A stretch of 13,200 bases of DNA from NCBI GenBank assembly GCA_027604665.1, contig JADGIZ010000467.1:1-13200 (forward strand). Reading direction: 5' to 3'. Position 1 is the stretch's first letter. The number at the start of each line of letters is the position of its first letter. This stretch comes from Polyrhizophydium stewartii. Lineage: Eukaryota; Chytridiomycota; Chytridiomycetes; Rhizophydiales. A model generated the notes under the pieces. That model saw nothing but the letters and a program-made list of their open reading frames with translations, ran no database searches and was not told the DNA's origin. Made by a program: the position numbers and the translations under genes. Below, one piece after another: positions 1 to 7,200 of the stretch.

Positions 1-170
1 GCTGTCCGCACCCGCCCGCCGCCGCTTGCGCGCCTGCTGCCGCCCCCGGCTCGGCTGCCTGCCGCCGCCCCGCCGACCCCGGCGCCGTCCGCGCCTCCTC
101 GCCTCGCTCCGTCCCGCGCTTGGCGCTGCTCCGATGTCCCGACAACACACCCGCCCCTGCCGCCCGCCAG
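1..170 (+). other. Probable intron or 5' noncoding sequence upstream of the subtilase
   Basis: This stretch is very C-rich and pyrimidine-rich and ends in CCGCCAG directly before the first recognisable propeptide codons. It is stop-free in the subtilase frame, but the translation is Arg/Pro-rich and resembles neither a signal peptide nor the first beta strand of an inhibitor I9 propeptide. I read it as the end of an intron, with the signal-peptide exon outside the window. An in-frame ATG at 134 could be an alternative start, but that protein would lack both a signal peptide and the first propeptide strand. Confidence 0.5.
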
Positions 171-1943
171 TCACTAAGCACTTTGAGTGGGTCCAGGAGC
201 TGCTCAGGCCCTACGTGCCCTCGGCCCCGCTCTTCAACGTGCAGGACGACGGCCGCCTCGCCGAGCCCCACGTCTCGTCGATGAGCCTCATGGACGACAT
301 CTTCGGCATCTTCCACAAGTACAACCTCGGCGGCTTCAAGGGGTACTCGGCCCGCCTGCCCTCGTTCGTCGCCAAGCTGCTCAAGGTGCGTGCCGATGGC
401 CCGCTGTGTGCACTGGCAGCCGCCCCGCGGCACGTGTCTCTGTCCCCGCTGCCGCCGCCAGGGTGCTCCTTGTGTGCCGAGCTCTCGCGAGTCTGTTGCG
501 CTGACACGGCCCTGCGACCGGGGTCTGTGCCCTCCCCGTTGCCGGCGACGACGACCCTGCTGCTTGCCGCGGCGTGCGTCCGCAGGACCACAGCGACATC
601 GCCCACGTCGAGGAGGACAAGGTCGTCACGCTCTTTGGCACCCAGCCCAAGGCGCCTTCGTGGGGCCTGACGGTGAGCACACATGCGTGCCCCCTGCCAC
701 CGCTCCTGCCTGCTCGCTGACACAGCTTGTCCGCAGCGCATCAGCGTCCGCGACCACCCCGAGGCCTCGGTCAAGTCGTACACCTACCCCGACTCGGCCG
801 GCAGTACGTTGTCGCCCTGCCGATGCCGATACCCGCCGATGCCGATGCCCGCCGATGCCGATGCCCGCCAATGTCCGATGCGCGCCTGCCGCTTGGCGGG
901 AGTGATATCGCACCGATTGCGCCACCGCCACAGCACCGCTGACCCTGGCCGCCCAACTCCGCCCTTGCTGCTCTCCGCCGCATCGTCGCATCGTCGCGAT
1001 GCGCTTCCCAGCCGGCGTCACCGCCTACGTCATTGACACGGGCATTTTCGTCAAGCACCCCGAGTTCCAGGGCCGCGCTCGCTTCGGCGCTTCGTTCACC
1101 AGCGAGACCGGCGCGGAGAAGAACGCCGATGGCAACGGCCACGGCACCCACGTTGCTGGCACCATTGGCTCCAAGACCTACGGCGTCGCCAAGAACGTGA
1201 CCCTAGTCGCCGTCAAGGTGCTCGACGGCCAGGGCTCCGGTACCACCTCGGGCGTCATTGCCGGCATCGACTGGGCCGCCAAGGACGTCGCCAAGAACAA
1301 CGCCAACGGCAAGCCGCGCAAGTCGGTCGCCAACATGTCGCTTGGCGGCGGCGCGTCGGCCGCCCTCGACAAGGCCGTCAAGGCCGCCATCAACGCCGGT
1401 CTCGTCTTCGCCATCGCCGCTGGCAACTCGGGCGGCGACGCCTGCAAGCTCTCGCCCGCCCGCGTGCCCGAGGCCATCACCGTTGCCGCCTCGGACAAGG
1501 ACGACAAGCTCGCGTCGTTCTCGGAGCGCGGCACCTGCGTCGACATCATCGCCCCCGGCGTCGACATCACCTCGACCTGGATGAACGGCAAGACCAACAC
1601 CATCTCGGGCACGTCCATGGCGACCCCCCACGTTTGCGGCGTCGTCGCGCTCGCCCTGGCCGAGGGCAGCTTTGCAACCGTCAAGGAGGTCCACGACTAC
1701 GTCAAGACGATCGCCTCCAAGGACCGCATCGCCGGCTCGCTCCGCGGCGCCCCCAACTCGCTGCTCTACAACAACGTGCTTGGCGGCGGCATCCCCGACG
1801 ACGAGCCCAAGGAGCCCAAGCCGCAGCCCGAGCCTGAGCCCGAGCCGCCCACCGAGGGCGAGTGCCCGATCCCCCAGTGCCTGTTCGACCCCGAGTGCAC
1901 CTCGTGCTGCGTCGACTGCCTCTGGAGGGCCCTTCGCGCCTAA
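171..1943 (+). CDS. Secreted subtilisin-like serine protease (S8, proteinase K type), 5' partial
   Basis: This is a broad-specificity endopeptidase, expected to be secreted as a zymogen. Visible exons are 171-385, 586-672, 737-803 and 1012-1943; the joins keep frame (phases 0, 0, 1) and the last rebuilds SAGTGVTAYVIDTG. An inhibitor I9 propeptide comes first, with GFKGYSARLPSF and, after the first intron, HVEED. The catalytic triad is complete: Asp in VIDTG (codon 1035), His in HGTHVAGT (codon 1140) and Ser in GTSMATPHV (codon 1614). The oxyanion-hole Asn is in AAGNSGG (codon 1425). The catalytic domain ends near 1790 and is followed by a Pro-Glu linker and a short tail with six cysteines, which is unusual. 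The signal peptide and first propeptide strand lie outside the window. The family call is very secure; the 5' boundary and the exact C-terminus are less so. Whether it serves nutrition, pathogenesis or vacuolar turnover cannot be read from the sequence. Confidence 0.93.
819..880 (+). repeat. 16-bp tandem repeat inside subtilase intron 3
   Basis: The unit GCCGATGCCGATGCCC occurs at 819-834 (one mismatch), 835-850 and 851-866, followed by a degenerate copy at 867-880. The array lies wholly within the 208-bp intron 804-1011. The 16-bp period is not a multiple of three, which fits noncoding sequence. Confidence 0.85.
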
Positions 1944-1959
1944 GCCTCGGAAGCACTTG

Positions 1960-2068
1960 GTGCGCTCGCTGCTCGCCTTGCCGCCGTCCTGGCTCGGCGC
2001 CTGCCGTCCTCACCTCTTCCGTAGCACCTCTTTTCTTTTTGTTTCTCTCCTTCTTTCGCGACCCACAG
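1960..2068 (+). other. Candidate 3'UTR intron of the subtilase
   Basis: A GTGCGC donor lies 16 nt after the stop codon. About 100 bp downstream is a strong polypyrimidine tract (2028-2060) ending in CCCACAG. Donor sequence, length and acceptor match the coding introns of this window, and CTCAC near 2009 could serve as a branch site. The junction is too close to the stop to expect nonsense-mediated decay. The evidence is splice-signal strength only. Confidence 0.4.
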
Positions 2069-2522
2069 TATATGCTTGAGCACCCCTCCCAACCCCAAAA
2101 ACCGTGAGTCTCCAAAACCGCGGGGGCCTGAACAGACACCTCAATACGCGGGGAAACCTGTGTGGCGCGGCTGCGCAGCATGCATCGGCGGCCGCTCGCC
2201 CTCTGCATCCGCCTCTCGCGCCGCAAGCACCCTGCTTTCGCCCTCACTTGTGGTTCAAACCCTTTCTTTCTCTGCCACTGAACGGCCAATAATCGCCCAT
2301 GCGCCCCCCTCTCGCATCCCTGGCCATTCCCTCCCTTTTAGCAGCTTGTCAATGTTCCCGCCCCAGTTTGCCCTCCTTACTTGTTCGTCCAAGTTCAGCC
2401 TCTTCGCGACGATTGCAGCGCAGCCAACCGAATGTTGGAAACAAAGCATCTGCCTCGTTTCCTCTGCGGGACTGCCGGACTGCTTGCTCTTGCTGGCTGG
2501 GTTTGGAAGAGAGTCCTGCATC

Positions 2523-2528
2523 TTTATT
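2523..2528 (-). terminator. Polyadenylation signal AATAAA for RMD5
   Basis: The minus strand reads GAAATAAAGATG here, about 35 nt downstream of the RMD5 stop codon. Sequence and spacing are what is expected for a eukaryotic cleavage and polyadenylation signal. Confidence 0.65.
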
Positions 2529-2562
2529 TCAGCGAGCCTGCCCTGCGCCAGCGTCGACGTCA

Positions 2563-3824
2563 TCAAAGGTGGACGCGCAGGGCTTGAGCTGCGGTGCTTT
2601 CGAGGGGGCAATAGGGGCACTTGAACCGCGATGTGAGGTTGCCCTTGCCGAGCCGCATGAGGCTCTCCTTGCATATAACGTGCCCGCACGGCATCATCAT
2701 GGGCGGGTTCTCCTCGGTGCCGGGCTCCTTGGACACGGGGCACGCAAACACCGAGTGGAAGCGGTACGCATCAATCAAGGGGATTTCGACGGGGAGCTCG
2801 CCCTGTTGCGACCACTCGAGGCCCGACTTGTCTTTCATGATGGACGACATCTTGATGATGGTCGGCAGCGCCGTTGTGCCTGCCGTGACGGCAATGAAAA
2901 GCGGCGAGTCGGACGAGAGCCCCAGCAGCATGCAAAAGTCGCGGCAAAACGTGGTCTGGATGTCCGTCCACAAGTGCGGGTTGAGTAGGTTGGCGTATGG
3001 CGAGACCGAGAGCTTGCTTGCAAACAAAATCGAGCACATGAGCTGCTGGATTTCTGCGCATGCGGGCCGCCAGGCGTTCGGGCGGAGCAGGGGGAGGGGG
3101 TGAGTGAGTGTTGATGGACAGAGCGTGAGCGTCAGCGACTGCGTGCCTCTCAGGCATCAACCCTCGTACATCCACACGCACCCTTTAGATGCCTCGGAAA
3201 TGCGCCAAAGTTGGCCTTGGCGTACTCTAGCGCCGCCAGCGGCTCGCCGGCAACAAGATGCTGCACAAACTGCAGCTTGTGCAGATGGAACTCGAGCATC
3301 GATCCGCGCTTCTCGAGCTCGCCTCGGTGGCGCGCGGCCCACTGGATCGCCGGGGCGATATCGCGCTTCCGCAGCGCTTCTTGGATAAAGAACATCTCGA
3401 GGAACTGCGCCTTGAGCGTCTCGGGGATCTGCACGGCCGTTTCGGCCGCAAACGCCTCGGCAATGTCGAACCGGCCCTCGCGCACAAAGTGGATCGCAAG
3501 CGTGCGGCAGAGCACGTCGTCCTTGTCGTCAAACGCGCGCGGGTCCCAGATGTTGTCCAGGTCTGTTTTGAACCGCTTTTCGACCGACTTGGCGTACTTG
3601 TATAGCACAGACTGCATGTCCTTGTACGACTCGGTCAGCTTGCCCGCAAGGTCCTTGGCCTCATTGGCCGGCTTGGCGCATGCCGTCGGCCCCGCGCCTT
3701 CGGCAATCGCCGCTTTGGTCTCGGACAGGCGCTGTATCAGTGCGTCGAGCGTCTTGGACGTCTCGTCCTTGAGCGTGCGCTGCCGCTTGGCGACCTTTTC
3801 AAAGTCCTTGATGAGCGAGTCCAT
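2563..3824 (-). CDS. RMD5: GID/CTLH E3 ubiquitin ligase subunit Rmd5 (Gid2/RMND5 family)
   Basis: Rmd5 carries one of the two RING-type subunits of the GID (CTLH) ubiquitin ligase, which in yeast degrades gluconeogenic enzymes when glucose returns. Exon 1 is 3824-3182 and exon 2 is 3053-2563. The phase-1 join over the 128-bp intron rebuilds HLKEIQQLM and gives 377 aa, close to the usual length of about 390. Residues 1-95 form a helical N-terminus. A LisH-like segment follows at about 103-128 ([17 protein letters not shown]) and a CTLH segment at about 136-190. The RING lies at 319-363, with [22 protein letters not shown] and FKCPYCP. It is degenerate, as is usual for this subunit: the first Cys pair has only one Cys. 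The ATG at 3824 was chosen because GCCATGG is a good initiation context and [11 protein letters not shown] matches family N-termini. An upstream in-frame ATG exists but would add a low-complexity Pro/His-rich leader. Identification is very secure. Confidence 0.95.
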
Positions 3825-3851
3825 GGCCGGGGAGTCGGACGAGCGAGGGTG

Positions 3852-3869
3852 CGGATTCGGATTCGGATG
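3852..3869 (+). repeat. Short hexanucleotide repeat (CGGATT)
   Basis: CGGATT occurs twice in tandem, followed by a third partial copy CGGATG. It lies about 30-45 nt upstream of the RMD5 ATG, in its probable 5' leader. Confidence 0.6.
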
Positions 3870-3902
3870 CGGCGGCCTCGGGCGGTGCATGCGAGTCGCG
3901 GA

Positions 3903-3928
3903 AGCAGCGGCAGCGGCGGCGGCGGCAG
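3903..3928 (+). repeat. CGG/CAG-type trinucleotide repeat upstream of RMD5
   Basis: About eight trinucleotides of CAG and CGG lie in the divergent promoter, roughly 80-105 bp upstream of the RMD5 ATG. On the RMD5 strand they read CCG and CTG. This is low-complexity DNA with no family-level meaning that I can assign. Confidence 0.6.
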
Positions 3929-4275
3929 AGACGGTGGCCTCGGATGCGGTGCGGCGGGCGTGGGTGTTGGTGTGGGAGCGGGAGCCGCTGGTGCGAGGCG
4001 GCTGGGGTTGGTGGTTGTTGTCGGCGAGCTTGTCGGCCAGGCCCGGTGCCACGGCCGGGGTGCGGGCGGAAGCGGGCGGACGGGGCTGCGGCGCTGCTCC
4101 GCGTGCTGCGGCGTGCGGCAGAGGACGGCTTGCGGGTTCTGGCGTGCGGCGGGCGGGTCCGACGTGCGGGGGGCGGCTCGCGGACGGCGCTGGACGGAAG
4201 GCGCGGTTGCTGGCGGCCGGGGGAAGCCTTTTTGGACGACATCGACACAATCGCCCGCTCTGCCCGCCGCCCCGC

Positions 4276-7200
4276 ATGTTCGGCCAGTCAATCAAGTGGG
4301 GCTTCCAACGCAACCGCACAAAGTCCGAGGGGTGAGGCGCAACACTGGATGCTGCCTCGCATGCAGCGCATCGGCAGGCGCGGGCTGCGTGCTGACCAGC
4401 CGCCCTGCGATGGGCGACGACCTGGCGATCCGACCGCCTTCTCAACAGCGTGCCGTATCTGTCCACGGACGCCGCGCGCCGCGCTGTGCCTGCGCATGCG
4501 CCGGCCGCCGACGATCGGCGCCACGGCGCTCACGGCGCCGACGACGGCGAGGAGCGCGCACGCTCCAAGCGACTGCTCGAGCTGTGCCAGGTGCGCTCCC
4601 TTCTTGCCGCATTTCGAAGATCTGCACGACCGCTGGCATCACATGTCACGGCAGGCATTTGGCGATGCTGACGCAAGAAATCCCACCGTGCGCATCTGCA
4701 CTCGCGCATTCGCACATCCAGGAAGGGAATCTCAGCCAGGCGCGAAACTTCTGCATCCAAAATGCATTCGTCATCTTCCAGTCCATCAACTCGCCCATGG
4801 ATGCCAACAACAACACCCCGCTGCACCTCACCGTCGCACAAAACGACTATGTCATGACGTGCCTGCTGCTGCAAAAGGGCGCCGACCCAAACGTCGCAAA
4901 CAAGAGCGGCGTCAGCCCGCTTGTGATTGCGCGGCGCATGGGGTTCGCCAAGATCAGCAAGGTGCTGATCAAGTACGGCGCCGTGCCGCCCGCAAAGGAA
5001 GAGAAGATCTTCAAGTCGAACGGCAGCGGCGGAAGCGGCGGTGGCAGCGGTGGTGGTGGCGCGGGCGGCGAGCGTCGGCGTGACAAGAAGACGCGAGGCG
5101 CCGGTGCTCTGGGCGATGCGACTGGATCGGCGCCGTCTGCTCCAACGACATCCGGCACCGCCGGCGCAGCCGGGACCGGCGGGCTGCAGACACAAGGACT
5201 TGCTGTATCCTCGCCCTCGGCGCCTTCTCCGTCACGCGCGTCAGCCGAGCCCGACTTTACAGCCAACGTCACTCTGCCCGTCAGCCAGCTGACAGGCATA
5301 CCGCTGTTTGGGACCCTCAAGCAGCAGCCAGCTCAGGCCGTTTCTGGACAATCGACTGGATCTTCGGCCAGCGGGTCGTCTGGCACCACGGTGCTGACCG
5401 AGCGGCGCAAGAGCATCACGCTGAATCTGTACTCGTCTGGAAGCAGCGCCAGCGGTGCAAAAGGAAGCTCGTCAGGGGCAGGCACTAATGTCGGTGCAAG
5501 CAGCAGCAGTACAACCAGCGGTGCAGCGGGCAGCGCTGCAGCAAATGCATCGGCATCCAGCGGCGGCACCACATCCGCGCCGCTCGAGTTCACAATCCTC
5601 GAGGAGGACATCATCCGGCGCGACATGTTCCGCGACGCTCTCGAGGCCAAGATCTTCACGGTGTGGAACGCCGCGTATCTGGGCTTCAAGGACCCGCTGC
5701 TGCGTGGGATCACGCCTGCAAACGTGGATCTGTGCGACGAGCTCGGATGCACGGCGCTGATGAAGGCGGCGTACCGCGGCAACGTGGACCTGGTGCGCAG
5801 CCTAGCAGGAACGAGCGGCGCGCAGGTCGACGCGGTCGACACCATGGGCTGCACGCCGCTTGTTTGGGCAGTGCTCATGGGCCGCACGGCCGTGGTCAAG
5901 ATCCTCGTCGAGGAGTTTGGTGCCGACGTGCAGGGCGTCGGTGTCGCGGGTCCCAACGGCACACGCATTCTCGTTACGCCTCTGATCGCCGCCACGTACG
6001 CCGGGCTTGCTGACATGGCCGAGTACCTTATCGTGCATGGCGCCGACGTGAATGCGCGCGTTGGGCCCGGCCGCGGCCGCACTGCGCTGATGGTTGCGGC
6101 GTGGACGCGGCGCAAGGCGCTCGTCAAGCTGCTGCTGCAGAACGGCGCCACGGTCGACCCCAACTTTGAGGCGTGGCTCGGCAAGGGCATTCTGTATCTC
6201 AAAAAGGTCACCGTCGAGCAGAACGCGTGGCTCGGTCATGCTCATGCAGAGAGCACAGGGCTGCGGCGCGACCACGGCAGCGCATCGGCCACGTCGATCA
6301 ATACGCTTGCCTACTCAAACATTGGCAGCCCGTCGACGCCGCATGCGCGCCGCGCCAGCCTGCAGGACAAGTTCATGTACTTTTCGCCCGAGGACTCCGA
6401 GGTCGCCAACGAGATCAGCAAGATGCTGCAGAACCACGCGGCATCGGCGGCCGGCGGCCACCCCGGAGCCGGCGGAGGAGCCGGATGCGCAGGTCTGGGC
6501 AGCGCCGGCGGCACGCTCCTGAGCGGCATGTCGTTGCTCGGTGGCGGCGACATGGACGCGGCGTCCTCGAGCGGCGGCAGCGATATCACCATGATGCGCT
6601 CGCAAACAACGCAGCTGACTCGGGCAAACGTGCAGCGGCGGCGCAACAACACGTACCGCCAGGGCCTGAACCTCGACAAGCTGATTGGCAACAACTCGGA
6701 TATGGTGATGGCGCTGGCGGAGCAGATGCCCGAGCGCGGCACCGAGCTCGACGTGCTCTGGATCGCCGTGTTCCAGTGCGTCGTGCAGCTTGTGATGGCG
6801 GCCAACAAGAACATCAAGCACCACTACATTGCCATCTCGGCAAAGGCGATCCACTGCTCCTCCGAGATTATCCGCACCATCGAGGTGATCGACAAGGTGT
6901 CGTCGGTCACTGCCGGTGTCAAGGCGAGCGCGGCGTCGAGCGCTGGCTCCGGCAGCAGCACAGCGGCGGCAGGCGGTGCGGCGGGCGGGAGCAACGTCAG
7001 TGCGTCCAGCGCAGGCAGCGATCTGTCCATGTTCTCGCAGACGCCCGTGCGCGCGCGCATGCGCGAGCTGTCGCGCATCATCAGCAACGAGTTTCCCAAG
7101 CAGCTGATGCTCTCGACGCGCATGGCAATCGGCGTGTGGCCGCCGCCGGATGCCGTGGCGGAGATGATCCGCGAGGCGGCATCGCTGGCTGCGTCGTGCC

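Larger units (their letters stand above)
1944..2562. other. Convergent 3' region between the subtilase and RMD5
   Basis: I see no gene in these 619 bp. Both neighbours end into it. It holds a possible 3'UTR intron (1960-2068), a second GTGAGT donor-like site at 2104 and, near 2523, the minus-strand AATAAA of RMD5. The segment 2020-2070 is a long T/C-rich tract. There is no plus-strand AATAAA for the subtilase, which may use a variant signal. Open frames crossing the region have no recognisable protein character. Confidence 0.6.
3825..4275. promoter_or_regulatory. Divergent promoter and 5'UTR region shared by RMD5 and the RasGEF gene
   Basis: This 451-bp interval separates the start codons of two genes transcribed away from each other, so it must hold both promoters and both leaders. 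I see no TATA box. It is very GC-rich and contains trinucleotide and hexanucleotide repeats. Open frames run through it on both strands but encode only Arg/Pro/Ala-rich low-complexity sequence. Confidence 0.7.

Noticed and set aside
819..880. Possible CRISPR-like repeat array
   Set aside because: The 16-bp units are directly adjacent with no spacers and lie in a spliceosomal intron, so this is a simple minisatellite.
2250..2262. GGTTCAAACCC resembling a tRNA B box
   Set aside because: No A box, anticodon arm or pairing acceptor stem can be found in the preceding 90 bases.
3825..4466. N-terminal extension of the RMD5 frame
   Set aside because: The extra 214 residues are low-complexity Arg/Pro/Ala sequence. 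The ATG at 3824 has a good initiation context and matches family N-termini.
3849..4721. Long N-terminal extension of the RasGEF frame upstream of the ankyrin exon
   Set aside because: The Gly/Arg-rich translation runs through the divergent promoter and two introns. The frames used by the exons 4276-4331 and 4449-4590 give protein-like sequence with phase-consistent splice sites instead.
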